From GCA-2730975 sp937893275 (lineage in GTDB: Bacteria; Verrucomicrobiota; Verrucomicrobiia; Opitutales; Seribacteraceae), in assembly GCA_963968595.1 (NCBI GenBank), contig CAXAHJ010000010.1, positions 1 to 64,000 of the forward strand: a stretch of DNA of 64,000 nt, read 5' to 3'. Positions 16,740-27,200 of this stretch are shown in pieces. The notes beneath the pieces are model-generated. The model was not told where the DNA came from, ran no database searches, and saw only the letters and a program-made list of their open reading frames with translations. The position numbers were made by a program, and so were the translations under genes. Every line of letters begins with the position of its first letter. Within the stretch, counting starts at the first letter, position 1.

Positions 16740-18584
16740 ATAAAAATCCTGCATATCCTCTCTATCGGTTTATTCACTTGGAGCCTATTCGGCAACTTGG
16801 GCGCGGCTGACAAGCCGAACGTCCTGCTTATTGTTTGTGACGACTTGAACGACTATGTCGAGACGCTGGGAGGGCATCCGCAAGTAAAGACCCCGAACAT
16901 AAAGAGATTTATAGATAGCGGGGTTTCCTTTACCCAAGCGCATTGCAACATTCCAATCTGCAATCCTTCACGGGCCAGCTTCGCCACCGGGATATATCCG
17001 CACACATCTCAAGTGTTCGGATTCGAGGACTGGAACAAAAACGAGATTCTCAAAAACTCGCGCACAATGATGGCTCATTTCTCAGCCAATGGCTACCACA
17101 CTCTGGGCACCGGCAAAATCATGCACAACAGGGACAGGCAGGAATGGAAAGAGTACGGGCACCCATCCGATTACGGACCCTTCCTTTTCGACGGGAAGGA
17201 CAAGATTCCGCACCTTGGAGTCCCCAGCCCGTTCAGGGACGGCTTCGGGATTATAGACGGCACCTTCGGTCCACTGGAAAAAGTCTCGCATAAAAAGTCA
17301 TCCGAAACTGGGAAGCCCTACTCGTGGGTGACCGGTGGCTGGAAAAAACAGCGGGAACTCAAGTACGAGTCGGATAACGAACGGGATCGTACAGGTGACG
17401 AACTGAATGCCCAATGGGCTGTCAAACGCCTGAAGGAACTGGCTGCCGAAAAGAAACGTAAACCCTTCTTCATGGGGGTCGGTTTCGTTCGTCCGCACAC
17501 TCCCTTGATCGTTCCCCAAAAATACTTCGATCGCTTTCCACTCGAGTCAATCGAGTTGCCCGTCATCAAAGAGAATGACGACGAGGATACCTTCAAGAAA
17601 ACCGTAACCTCGACAGAGGACGACCGAAGTGGAGACCGCGGAACAAAAATGTACGATAGCCTGGTCGCTTCCTACAAGGGGGATCGCGAACTGGCCTTGA
17701 AAAAGTTCATTCAAGCCTATCTCGCAAGCGTGGCATCGGTGGACGACTTGATCGGAGACCTCTTGGACGCACTCGATGAAACGGGCCTCAACAAGAACAC
17801 GATCATCGTCTTCACAAGTGATCATGGCTGGGGAATGGGGGAAAAGGACTATTTGTACAAAAACTCCCTTTGGCAAGAAAGCACCCGCGTGCCCTTTGTG
17901 TTACGGTCGCCGGGAGTGTCCAAGGCCGGCGGTTCCTGCGATCGACCGATTTCCCTCGTCGACCTCTTCCCCACCCTGCTCGACCTTTGCGACCTCCCTT
18001 CCAATACGATGAAAAACGACAAGGGACGCCCCCTGGACGGGTTCTCGCTCAAGCCTTTGCTGATCGACCCGGTCGGCGGTAAATGGAAAGGCCCGACCGA
18101 AGCCCTGACAGCTCTTTACAAATGGGCAAAATATTATGATCCGGCCAAGCAAAACTATTCCCTTCGCTCTAGTGATTGGCGCTACGTTCGCTATGAAAAC
18201 GGCAAGGAGGAACTTTATGCCGTAACGAAGGATCCCTACGAATGGGAAAATCTCGCTCTTGACCCAAGCCATGTGAAAACGCTGAAAAAGTATCGGTCCA
18301 AACTGCTCGCCCGCATTCCCCAAAGCATTCCCGAAAAACCAAAGAGCAACGAACAATGGAAAAACGATTACTTCAAGAAGAACCCCAAGGCGGATACGAA
18401 CAAGGACGGGGATTTGTCTTGGCCCGAACTGAACGCTCACAAGAAATTAATGAATGCTCCGAAGGACGCAGAATATTGGAAGAACGACTATTTCAAGAAA
18501 AACCCAAAGGCCGATGCCAACAAGGACGGCAAGCTTTCCTGGCCGGAATTTCACGCCCACAAGAAAAGCAAGCCTCGGCAATAG
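16740..18584 (+). CDS. Secreted iduronate-2-sulfatase-like sulfatase with EF-hand-like tail, apparent ATA start
   Basis: With start at 16740 the protein has 614 residues: signal peptide (about 1-22, ending GAA), then KPNVLLIVCDD with metal Asps 34-35, and the formylglycine signature CNPSR at 74-78. HTPLIVP and TSDHGWGMG follow, all typical of the iduronate-2-sulfatase-like group. No ATG, GTG or TTG lies near the leader. AAGGAA at 16728-16733 stands seven bases before an ATA codon that would start (I)KILHILSIGLF. The nearest conventional start in frame (TTG 16638) adds 34 non-leader residues and overlaps ppnP. The last 80 residues hold two EF-hand-like loops (DTNKDGDLSWPEL, DANKDGKLSWPEF). The enzyme must be activated by formylglycine-generating enzyme, not seen here. 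Confidence 0.88.
   Translation: MKILHILSIGLFTWSLFGNLGAADKPNVLLIVCDDLNDYVETLGGHPQVKTPNIKRFIDSGVSFTQAHCNIPICNPSRASFATGIYPHTSQVFGFEDWNKNEILKNSRTMMAHFSANGYHTLGTGKIMHNRDRQEWKEYGHPSDYGPFLFDGKDKIPHLGVPSPFRDGFGIIDGTFGPLEKVSHKKSSETGKPYSWVTGGWKKQRELKYESDNERDRTGDELNAQWAVKRLKELAAEKKRKPFFMGVGFVRPHTPLIVPQKYFDRFPLESIELPVIKENDDEDTFKKTVTSTEDDRSGDRGTKMYDSLVASYKGDRELALKKFIQAYLASVASVDDLIGDLLDALDETGLNKNTIIVFTSDHGWGMGEKDYLYKNSLWQESTRVPFVLRSPGVSKAGGSCDRPISLVDLFPTLLDLCDLPSNTMKNDKGRPLDGFSLKPLLIDPVGGKWKGPTEALTALYKWAKYYDPAKQNYSLRSSDWRYVRYENGKEELYAVTKDPYEWENLALDPSHVKTLKKYRSKLLARIPQSIPEKPKSNEQWKNDYFKKNPKADTNKDGDLSWPELNAHKKLMNAPKDAEYWKNDYFKKNPKADANKDGKLSWPEFHAHKKSKPRQ
18363..18446 (+). repeat. Direct repeat copy 1 (EF-hand-like unit of the sulfatase)
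   Basis: An 84-base in-frame repeat encoding a YFKKNPKAD-TNKDGDLSWPEL-like unit. The second copy starts 120 bases (40 codons) downstream. Differences between the copies are mostly at third codon positions, consistent with an older duplication under protein-level selection. Confidence 0.85.
18483..18566 (+). repeat. Direct repeat copy 2 (EF-hand-like unit of the sulfatase)
   Basis: Second copy of the 84-base unit, encoding the loop DANKDGKLSWPEF. Both loops keep the D-x-[ND]-x-D-G spacing of calcium-binding loops, so calcium binding by the tail is inferred. Confidence 0.85.
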
Positions 18585-18696
18585 AGAACTTTGATTCAGT
18601 CGGAATTTTTTGAACTCCGGAAACAATTAAGTGCGAAGCCCAAGGTTAAGGTTTGCGGGTTATGCAGGAGTTGCCATTCGTTTATAGCCAACTGAC

Positions 18697-21000
18697 ATGA
18701 AATTACTTCAACGGATTCTCTTGGCTCTTCTTCTTTTGGGATCTTCGTGCTCTTTTGCACTGGGCAAAGAGATTAAGAAAGAAGTTCTTCCGGGAACTAA
18801 ATCACTCACTCTCGAAGGCGATCCTGCCGAAAGAATGTTTGAAGGAGCCCATCGATTCCTCGATCGCAAACTCGTCGAGACCTTAGTCCGTCGATCGAAT
18901 CATTGGGAAAAGGGTTTATCTTCGCCGAAAAACAAGGAAGGTTTCCTAGACCACAATCGAAAGGAACTTGCTCGCATTTTAGGGGTAACTGACGAACGAG
19001 TTCCCTTCGAATCCCTTTCGCTAAAGGCAACCACCGCACGGACGGCCAAGGTAGCTACAGGTTCGGACTACGAAGTTCTTGCGATACGCTGGCCGGTCCT
19101 AGAGGGAGTTTTTGGGGAAGGCTTATTACTGCAACCTACAGGGCGAAAGCCTGTTGCAAACGTCATTGCAATACCCGACGCCGATCAATCCCCGGAAGAT
19201 ATTGCAGGGCTGACGACCAGAATCCTGCCAGCCGGCCAATTTGCCCGAAGGTTGGCAGAAAGCGGCTGCCGCGTCATCGTACCAGCACTCGTCGGGAGAA
19301 ACGTTCGAGTCCAAAGCGAGAGACGCAAAGGCATAAAAATAAGCGACAGGGAATTCCTGCATCGTTCGGCTTTTCTCATGGGGAGAACCTTGCAGGGATT
19401 CGAAATCCAAAAAGTACTTGCTTTGGTGGATTGGTTCGAGAGGGAAAAGAGCACGCGGATTGGCCTGATCGGTTGGGGCGAAGGGGGGATGCTTGCCTTG
19501 CAGACTGGGGCTCTCGACACACGCGTTGCCGCAGTCTGCGTGTCGGGACAATTCGGGCCACGCGAAGACATGTGGCGTGAACCACTGGAACGAAACCTGT
19601 TCGGGTTTCTCAATCATTTTGGAGACGCCGAGCTGGCAGGTTTATTGGCCGACAGAGCTTTGGTGGTGGAAGCAGCCAAGGGTCCGGAAGTGACCATCGA
19701 TTCCACCGGGGCGGCTCCGGGCAGGTTAATCACGCCCACACTCGCCAAGGTTCGCGATGAATTTTCCAGAGCTAAGATTTTGGCAAGTTCAACCAAATCT
19801 AATTTCAGCTTATTTACCGGCGGGGAAGATGGAAAGGGATCTCCGGGAGAAAGCCAAGCGCTGGCGAAATTCTTCAAGTCGCTCTCCCTTCAGGGAAGTT
19901 TACCTGAGCGAGGAAAGACCCAAAAAACGGCAACCACCCTACCCGACTCGAAAGCTCGCGAGGAACGAGCTTTCCTCGGGATCGCCGCTCATGTTCAAGA
20001 ACTGGTGGAACAATCCCACCTTGTCCGAACGAGCGATTTTCAGCCCGACATCTCGTCTCTCGACGCCTACGCCAAGAGCACGATTTCCCATCGCCGGCGT
20101 TTCGAGGAGGAAGTCATTGGTCGTTTCGAAGAGGATTTGCTCCCTCTCTCCCCTCGTTCCCGAAAAATATACGATGGGCAAAAATGGACGGGGCACGAAG
20201 TCGTTCTCGACGTGTACCCGGAGCTCTTCGCCTATGGCGTCCTCCTCGTGCCGAAGAACGTTCAGCCCGGCGAGCGGCGTCCTGTGGTGGTATGCCAACA
20301 CGGTCTGGAAGGACGCCCAAAAGACGTGATCGAGGGCGATCATCGAGCCTATCATGATTTCGCAGCCAAGCTCTGCGAAAAAGGCTATGTCGTATTCGCA
20401 CCCCAGAACCCATACTTGATGGGAGACAAGTTTCGTTCCCTCCAAAGAAAGGCCAACCCGATGGGAAAAACTCTTTTCTCACTCATCGTGGCCCAGCATC
20501 GACAAATCGTGCGATGGCTGGGCGAACTCCCCTTCACGGACCCCAATCGCATCGCCTTCTACGGACTGTCCTACGGAGGCAAAACCGCCATGCGCGTTCC
20601 CGCTCTCGTGGAAGGATATTGTCTCTCCATTTGTTCGGCCGACTTCAACGACTGGATACGCAAAACCGGTTCCACACGCCCCGGAGACGACCGATACAGT
20701 TACCCCTTCACGAGCGAGTACGAAATCTTCGAGTTCAACTTGGGTCACACCTTCAACTATGCGGAAATGGCGGCTCTAATCGCCCCGCGACCCTTCATGG
20801 TCGAACGCGGTCACTTCGACGGAGTGGCCCCCGATGAGTGGGTCGCCGCCGAATACTCGAAGATTCGACGACTTTACACCCAGCTAAAGATTCCCAACCG
20901 GACCGAAATCGAATGGTTTCCGGGTCCCCACACCATAAACGGCCAAGGCACCTTTCGCTTCCTCGACAAGTGGCTCGGTCGGCCACCTAAGAAAAAGTAA
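18697..21000 (+). CDS. Secreted tandem alpha/beta-hydrolase (dienelactone hydrolase/acetyl-xylan-esterase-like)
   Basis: A 767-residue protein with a signal peptide (about 1-23) and two alpha/beta-hydrolase-like halves. The C-terminal half is complete: nucleophile elbow GLSYGG (Ser625), an acid in the HFDGVAPDEW region and His in PGPHTING near the end. The N-terminal half has the elbow G259-W-G-E-G-G, where the nucleophile position is Gly, so it is probably non-catalytic. This arrangement resembles large secreted acyl-esterases of PVC bacteria that act on polysaccharide esters. It follows the sulfatase on the same strand and ends two bases from a convergent symporter gene. Confidence 0.85.
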   Translation: MKLLQRILLALLLLGSSCSFALGKEIKKEVLPGTKSLTLEGDPAERMFEGAHRFLDRKLVETLVRRSNHWEKGLSSPKNKEGFLDHNRKELARILGVTDERVPFESLSLKATTARTAKVATGSDYEVLAIRWPVLEGVFGEGLLLQPTGRKPVANVIAIPDADQSPEDIAGLTTRILPAGQFARRLAESGCRVIVPALVGRNVRVQSERRKGIKISDREFLHRSAFLMGRTLQGFEIQKVLALVDWFEREKSTRIGLIGWGEGGMLALQTGALDTRVAAVCVSGQFGPREDMWREPLERNLFGFLNHFGDAELAGLLADRALVVEAAKGPEVTIDSTGAAPGRLITPTLAKVRDEFSRAKILASSTKSNFSLFTGGEDGKGSPGESQALAKFFKSLSLQGSLPERGKTQKTATTLPDSKAREERAFLGIAAHVQELVEQSHLVRTSDFQPDISSLDAYAKSTISHRRRFEEEVIGRFEEDLLPLSPRSRKIYDGQKWTGHEVVLDVYPELFAYGVLLVPKNVQPGERRPVVVCQHGLEGRPKDVIEGDHRAYHDFAAKLCEKGYVVFAPQNPYLMGDKFRSLQRKANPMGKTLFSLIVAQHRQIVRWLGELPFTDPNRIAFYGLSYGGKTAMRVPALVEGYCLSICSADFNDWIRKTGSTRPGDDRYSYPFTSEYEIFEFNLGHTFNYAEMAALIAPRPFMVERGHFDGVAPDEWVAAEYSKIRRLYTQLKIPNRTEIEWFPGPHTINGQGTFRFLDKWLGRPPKKK

Positions 21001-21002
21001 AA

Positions 21003-22364
21003 CTAGTCCTCCAACCGCACGAAATACTTCCGTGCCGCTTGCATGACTTTGGGTGCGAGCAAGAGGGAGGACAGTATGGTCGGCACCGCCATGAGGCCGA
21101 AGGAAACGTCCAGAAAGTTGATGACGTCGCCCATGGTCACCACTGCCGAGATCACGATGGCCGCAAGATAAAAAACAGCCAATGGGATTCTTGCCCGCGA
21201 CCCAAATAAAAAGCACCCGCATTTGGTTACGTAATAGGAGAAACCGATCATCGAGGAAAAGCTAAGGAACAGTACGCAGATCAGCAGTAGGTAAGGCCCA
21301 ACTCCGGGAATTCCTTTCTCGAAGGCACGAGCCGTCAAGATCACACCATCCTTTCCTCCACCTTCCGAAACACCGGTCACTAGGATCACTAGGCCCGTGA
21401 TGGTGCACACGATCAAGGTATCGATCATGGGTCCCAACATGGCGACCATTCCTTCGCGAATCGGTTCGCGGGTCTTGGCGGCCCCATGGGCCATAGCCTC
21501 CGTCCCCATCCCCGCCTCGTTGGAAAAAGCAGCTCTTTGGACCCCAATCATAATGACGGTACCCAACGCCCCACCGGCCACAGCCTCACCCGAAAAGGCA
21601 TCCTTGAAAATGGAGGCCAGAGCGGCGGGTATCTCGGACACATGCCCCCCCAGAATGACCAAGGCACATACCGCGTAGAGAATAACCATCCCCGGAACGA
21701 GCCATGCAGCGACTCGGCCGATGCGCTTTATGCCGCCAAGAATGACACTCCCCACAAGCAACGCCACGCACAAACCGAAGAGGCCGTTTCCAAAGTTCAC
21801 TCGATCCTCCGAACCCACGAACAACCCGTAGGGCTCGAAAAACATATCCCGAACGATCTGTGTAAGTTGATTCGACTGCAACAAAGGCAAACATCCGAAC
21901 ATGCCGCACATGCAAAACATGATGGCTAGCGGCTTCCACTTTGGGCCAAGCCCCTCCACGATGAAATACATGGGCCCACCCTGAATCTGGCCCACGTCGT
22001 CTTTCCCCCTATACATGATGGCCAAGCTACATGTGAAAAACTTCGTCGCCATCCCGACCAAGGCGCATACCCACATCCAAAACAAAGCCCCCGGCCCCCC
22101 GGCAGTCACTGCAATAGCCACCCCAGCAACGTTACCCATGCCAACAGTAGCAGACAAGGCACTGCACAAGGCTTGAAAATGACTAACCTCACCGGGTGCC
22201 CGCTCATCATCGTACTTGCCCAGCAATACCCGAACACCATGCCCAAGATATAGGAAAGGAAGGAATCTTGAGTAAAAAGTGAAGAATACTCCACCACCCA
22301 ACAAAAGCACCAACAAGGGAAGTCCCCATAGCCAACCGGATGCGACCTTCAAGAATTCTGACAT
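21003..22364 (-). CDS. Alanine/glycine:cation symporter family (AGCS) transporter
   Basis: 453 residues from ATG 22364; GGAAGGAAC lies about nine bases upstream, favouring this over the GTG at 22367. About ten transmembrane helices are visible. The AGCS signatures are present: ALSATVGMGNVAGVAIAVTAGGPGALFWMW (first third) and RAAFSNEAGMGTEAMAHGAAKT (middle). The family imports alanine, glycine or serine with sodium. The promoter lies in the 100-base divergent gap shared with the Cys-rich gene; I see no glycine-riboswitch-like structure there. Confidence 0.93.
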   Translation of the reverse strand: MSEFLKVASGWLWGLPLLVLLLGGGVFFTFYSRFLPFLYLGHGVRVLLGKYDDERAPGEVSHFQALCSALSATVGMGNVAGVAIAVTAGGPGALFWMWVCALVGMATKFFTCSLAIMYRGKDDVGQIQGGPMYFIVEGLGPKWKPLAIMFCMCGMFGCLPLLQSNQLTQIVRDMFFEPYGLFVGSEDRVNFGNGLFGLCVALLVGSVILGGIKRIGRVAAWLVPGMVILYAVCALVILGGHVSEIPAALASIFKDAFSGEAVAGGALGTVIMIGVQRAAFSNEAGMGTEAMAHGAAKTREPIREGMVAMLGPMIDTLIVCTITGLVILVTGVSEGGGKDGVILTARAFEKGIPGVGPYLLLICVLFLSFSSMIGFSYYVTKCGCFLFGSRARIPLAVFYLAAIVISAVVTMGDVINFLDVSFGLMAVPTILSSLLLAPKVMQAARKYFVRLED

Positions 22365-22470
22365 CACTCATGTTCCTTCCGGAAGCCTAGACAAAGTCAA
22401 GACTTGCCGAAGCAATAATGAACAAGGGATTGCTTGACCCCGAGTTCGTCGAGACTAATGATTACATGGA

Positions 22471-22665
22471 ATGAAAAACCTACTATTGATATCTCTAGCG
22501 TCTATCTGCCTTGCCTTCGCTTCCTCCTGCGGTTCCGAAGCCGGAGCCAAGGACCTCTGCGACAAATGTGGAGATGAAAAGGGCACGGAGAATTGCTGCA
22601 ACGTCGACGCCGAAAAATGCGATTCATGCAGCAAGAACAAAGGTTCTCCCGGCTGCTGCAAGTAG
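22471..22665 (+). CDS. Small cysteine-rich lipoprotein
   Basis: A 64-residue protein with leader and lipobox AFASSC (lipid Cys20). The 44-residue mature part has about eight more Cys in paired patterns (DLCDKCGD, ENCC, EKCDSCSK, GCCK), suggesting metal binding or disulfides at the periplasmic face. The internal resemblance CDKCGDEKGTENCC versus CDSCSKNKGSPGCC shows it is a two-unit repeat. No family name is recognised. A hairpin terminator follows. Confidence 0.75.
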   Translation: MKNLLLISLASICLAFASSCGSEAGAKDLCDKCGDEKGTENCCNVDAEKCDSCSKNKGSPGCCK

Positions 22666-22684
22666 CTCGCCTTTAATTCTGCAG

Positions 22685-22718
22685 GCCAATTATTCCTGCA
22701 TGCCAATTATTCCTGCAT
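22685..22718. repeat. 17-bp perfect tandem repeat (two copies)
   Basis: The unit GCCAATTATTCCTGCAT occurs twice head to tail just after the Cys-rich gene, and a partial third sequence (TTCTGCAG) precedes it. It lies between the stop codon and the terminator hairpin. No function is evident; replication slippage is the simplest origin. Confidence 0.9.
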
Positions 22719-22725
22719 GCCAAAG

Positions 22726-22750
22726 CCGAACTCGCCGAGTTTCGGTTTAA
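22726..22750 (+). terminator. Rho-independent terminator candidate
   Basis: CCGAACTC (22726-22733), loop GCC, GAGTTTCGG (22737-22745) form a GC-rich stem with one bulged T, followed by TTTAAGTTTATAATTT. It is positioned to end transcription of the Cys-rich lipoprotein gene before the PQQ operon. Confidence 0.6.
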
Positions 22751-22791
22751 GTTTATAATTTCACCGTTTTGCCTAAAGTGTGACGGGTACC

Positions 22792-24156
22792 ATGCACAAA
22801 GAACTGAAAGGAATGTTCGCATGCTTCTTGTCCCTGTCGGGTTTTATTTCTCCGGGGCAAGCCGAAGACGACAATATAAACTGGCCTTCGTTTCGCGGTA
22901 TTCATGCTGCGGGAATAAGCGAAGGACCAGCCTTGCCGAAGAAGTTTGATGGACGGACGGGCGAAGGATTAACCTTCAAAGTCAAGGTCCCCGGCTTGGC
23001 CCATTCGAGCCCGATCGTGTGGGGCGAAATGTTGTTTCTGACAACAGCAGTAAGCAGAGAAGCCGGCGCTTCCTTCAAGCCGGGTTTGTACGGTTCGGGT
23101 GAGGCGTCAAAGGATCGAACCGTGCACGAGTGGCTGATCATGTGTTACGACAAGCGCACGGGAAAACTGCTCTGGAAAAAAACCGCGACAAAGGGACGAC
23201 CTAAAGACAAACGCCATGTAAAGGCGACCTATGCCAACTCGACACCGGCAACGGACGGCAAACACGTTGTGGCTTCTTTTGGTTCCGAGGGATTGTTCGC
23301 CTACACGGTGGAGGGTGATTTCTTATGGAAGAAGAACTTTGGGCGTCTAGACGTTGGAGCCTACGACCTTCCCAGCTACGAATGGGGTTCCGCCAGTTCG
23401 CCTGTAATTCATGAAGGAAAAGTCATCGTCCAATGCGACACGCAGGGTGAATCGTTTCTCATCGCACTGAACGTCCGCACAGGGGGAACACTCTGGAAAA
23501 CACCTCGGGACGAGTTGCCTTCGTGGGGCACGCCGACAGTGATGCCGGGCAAGAAGCGAACGCAGGTGGTAGCAAACGGTTCGAACTTTATCCGCGGGTA
23601 TGAATTCGAAACCGGAAATGAACTTTGGAGATTGGGTGGCAGTTCGAAAATCACAGCCCCCACGCCAGTCTTCGAGGCAGGGCTCATCATAGTGACAAGT
23701 GGACGAGCTCCGGAACGCCCCATCTTCGCGATACGGGAGGAGGCTTTGGGGGACCTTACGCTGAACCCGGGCAAAACCAAGAACGAGTTCGTGGCATGGA
23801 GTCACGTTAAGCGCGGACCTTACATGCCGACGCCGCTTATTTATCGAGAAAAGGTATACCTCCTCCACAACGGCGGCATTTTCGCATGCTACGACCTGAA
23901 ACGCGGAAATGAATTAAGCCGAAGCCGAATCCCACACAAGGCATTTGGATTCAGTGGTTCACCCGTGGCGACGAACGGAAAGATTTATCTTTCAGGCGAA
24001 GATGGACTCGTATTCGAGATGAAGGCGGGAGACGAGCCGACACTGCTTGCTGTTCATGAAATGGGCGAACCATTAATGGCTTCTCCGGCTCTTTCGGAAG
24101 GCGTGATGTACCTACGAGGACAGAGGCATTTGTTCGCAGTGGGAAAGCATAAGTAG
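22792..24156 (+). CDS. Secreted PQQ-like beta-propeller protein
   Basis: 454 residues from ATG 22792 (an in-frame GTG lies 12 bases upstream). A signal peptide ends near GQAED. The mature protein starts with the NWPSFRG motif shared by three proteins of this window, followed by about six PQQ-like blades with motifs such as DKRTGKLLWKK, NVRTGGTLWK, EFETGNELWR and GKIYLSGEDG. Such propellers in PVC bacteria usually lack PQQ-dehydrogenase catalytic residues and probably serve as scaffolds or sugar-binding parts. It seems to be the first gene of the unit with the cytochrome/DUF1549/DUF1553, DUF1501 and PPC genes. Confidence 0.85.
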   Translation: MHKELKGMFACFLSLSGFISPGQAEDDNINWPSFRGIHAAGISEGPALPKKFDGRTGEGLTFKVKVPGLAHSSPIVWGEMLFLTTAVSREAGASFKPGLYGSGEASKDRTVHEWLIMCYDKRTGKLLWKKTATKGRPKDKRHVKATYANSTPATDGKHVVASFGSEGLFAYTVEGDFLWKKNFGRLDVGAYDLPSYEWGSASSPVIHEGKVIVQCDTQGESFLIALNVRTGGTLWKTPRDELPSWGTPTVMPGKKRTQVVANGSNFIRGYEFETGNELWRLGGSSKITAPTPVFEAGLIIVTSGRAPERPIFAIREEALGDLTLNPGKTKNEFVAWSHVKRGPYMPTPLIYREKVYLLHNGGIFACYDLKRGNELSRSRIPHKAFGFSGSPVATNGKIYLSGEDGLVFEMKAGDEPTLLAVHEMGEPLMASPALSEGVMYLRGQRHLFAVGKHK

Positions 24157-24227
24157 AAAGCGGAAATTGCTCTTTTTTAGTGGTTCTCGATTGCGAAACA
24201 ATACATTGCCGGCATTTTCTCTCGGGA

Positions 24228-27200
24228 ATGATTAGATGGCGCCCAAAGTTTTCGCGAACTCGGATATTCGCACTGTTAGCAACGATTTCTTGTGCAGTCG
24301 TCTCGCTTCAGGGCATGGATGGATTGCGTATACTTAAGGAAAATTGCTTTCGGTGCCATGGTGAGGACAAGCGAAAGGGCGGATTGGTACTAACCTCTCG
24401 TGAATTGGCGCTCAAAGGCGGCGACGAGGGCAAGGTGATCGATCTCGAAAAACCCGAGGAAAGCCGAATTTTGAAACTTATTCTGGAAAATGCCGACCCC
24501 CATATGCCACCGAAGAAGCAATTAACGGCAAAAGAAATCCAACAAGTTACCGAGTGGCTATCCAATGGAGCAAAATGGGACGCGGAAATATTGGCGGAAT
24601 TACCGGAAAGGAAAGTGGAAAAGTGGCGGGCGTTGCCGAAGGGATTGCTTCCGGTGGGAGCGTTGGCTACTTCGCCGGACGGGACGAAATTGGCGGTAGG
24701 TCGAGGCAAAGCCGTCGAACTGTTCGACTTATCGGAAAAGGATACCAACGGCTCGGGAGTATGGAAAGGACATCAAGATGAGGTACGTTCCTTGGCATGG
24801 AATCAAGACGGCAAGCTTTTGGCTTCCGGAGGATTTGGCCGAGTGCTCATTAGGGAAGTAAAAAACGGGAATCGGATTCAAAAAATTGACGACGGTTTGT
24901 CGGGCAGAATCACAAGCCTGACTTTTGCAGGGAAGAACGGCGAATGGCTGGTTGTCGCGGACGGCGAACCTACAGTCTCGGGTCGCTTGGTGATTTTCGA
25001 TACAAAGACTTGGGAGCGAACTGATACGATTCGAGCTCATGGCGATTCCATCTACGGACTTACCACTAGCCCCGATGGGAAACTATTGGCAACTGCAAGC
25101 GCGGACAAGTTGGCGAAACTGTGGGAAATTGGTTCCTGGAAGTCTAAAGGAAGCTTGGAAGGCCACACCGAGTACGTAATGGCGGCGGCTTTCTCTCCGG
25201 ATGGAGAACGTATTGCAACGGCGGGAGCGGATGCATTCATCAAGGCTTGGAAGGTGAAGACGCTCAAGGAGTTCAGCACCTTTTCCGGGAGACAAGCAAA
25301 GTTGCCCAAAACGGATTTGTTATGGAAACTGAATCCCACGAAGGAAAAGCCGGAGAAGGACGATGATTGGATAGTCACCGTGGGAGCAGATGGAACACCG
25401 AGAGTGTTCACTGATTTGGTCGAACATGAGGGAGCGCAATCCTCGACCGGAGCCAAGGAACGGGCGTGGACGAATAACGAATTCGGGCTTACTGCAGTAG
25501 CTTTTTCGGAATCGAACAAACAAGTGATCACTGGCGACGTAAAAGGCGTGATCACCGTTTGGGATAAAAACGGAAAAAGCCTCAGGCAGGTGAAACCTGA
25601 ACCAACGGACAACAATGCGACCGCCGAAAGCGGCTTGATTAGCTTCCGCAACGACGTCTTGCCTATTCTTTCTCGTTCCGGATGCGCGGGGGGCAGTTGT
25701 CATGCAAAAGCGGGGGGGCGAAACGGTTTTCAGCTTTCGATTTTCTCTTTTGACCCCAAGAGCGACCATCGTGAAATCGTGTGGGAATCCGGAAGTCGAA
25801 GAGTAATGCCGGCGGCTCCGGAGGAAAGCCTGTTGCTTCGGAAACCGACGCAGGCAATCGATCACGAAGGCGGAAAGCGCTTCGAGAAGAACTCGGCATT
25901 CTACAAAGTTCTACGGGACTGGATTGCGCAAGGCGCCCCCTACTCCGTCCCGGGGGAACCCGAGCTCGATCTAATCGCAGTAACTCCGCCTACGGGGCGT
26001 TACAAAAAGGGGCAGAAAGTTCGACTTAAAGTAACCGCTCGCTACTCCGACGAATCCGAACGAAGCGTCACCCACCTCGCCGAGTACCACTCGAACGACG
26101 AAGGGATGGCGGTCGTCGACGAGGATGGTGTCGTCACCTTGGGCCAACAATCGGGAGAAGGGGTGGTCATGGTTCGCTATCTGGATGAAGTGGCCATTGT
26201 ACGCCTTACGATACCCGTAGACAAACTGCTTCCCCAAAATGCATACGATGGCTTGACGGTCGGTAACGAAATCGACCGTCTCGTTTATTCAAGGCACAAG
26301 GAAATGGGTTTGCTCGTTTCCGAGATCTGCACCGACTCCGAGTTCATTCGGCGGGCATCAATCGACACGGTGGGCAAGCTGCCCAAGGGTACGGCAGTCC
26401 GCAAGTTTCTAGCCGACAAGTCTCCCGACAAACGCAAAAAACTTGTCGATTCGTTGTTAACCGATTCCGACTGGGCCGACTACTGGGCGATCAAGTTCGG
26501 GGATCTGCTTCGCCCGAACATAGAACGGGTCGGTGTCAAGCCCGTCTACCTCATGGATCGCTGGATTCGCAGGCGCTTTCGCGAAAACGTTTCCTACGAC
26601 GACTTTGTTCATGAGTTGTTGACGGCCGAAGGCAGTAGCCACAAATACGGACCCATCGCGCTCTATCGCCACAAGCGAGAACCCGCCGATGCGGGAGCCT
26701 TCGTAAGTCGCATCTTTCTAGGCGTTCGATTGGAGTGTGCGAAGTGCCACCACCACCCGAATGAAAAATGGAGCCAAGACGATTACTACCAAATGGCGGC
26801 TTTCTTTGGTTCAATGAAAAGGAAGGGACAAGGTATTTCAGCCCCGATCTCGGGTGAACCCGAGTATTGGTGGTTCCAACCCGGTGGAGAAGTCAAGCAT
26901 CCTGTGACGGGAGAGAAAATGGTGTGCAAAGCGCCGGACGGTCCGGTTGCCGAAATTCCCGAAAGCCTCGATCCACGCAAAGCCCTGCTCGACTGGATGC
27001 TGGCCCCTGAAAACCCTTTCTTTGCCCAAGCCGCGACAAACCGCATCTGGGCGGAGTTCTTCGGTTTTGGAATCGTGCATCCGGCGGATGACTTTCGAGC
27101 CTCGAACCCTCCCTCCAACGGTCCGCTTCTGGCATGGTTGGCCAAGGATTTTATCGCTCACGATTACGATCTCAAGCACCTCATGCGACGCATACTGAAT

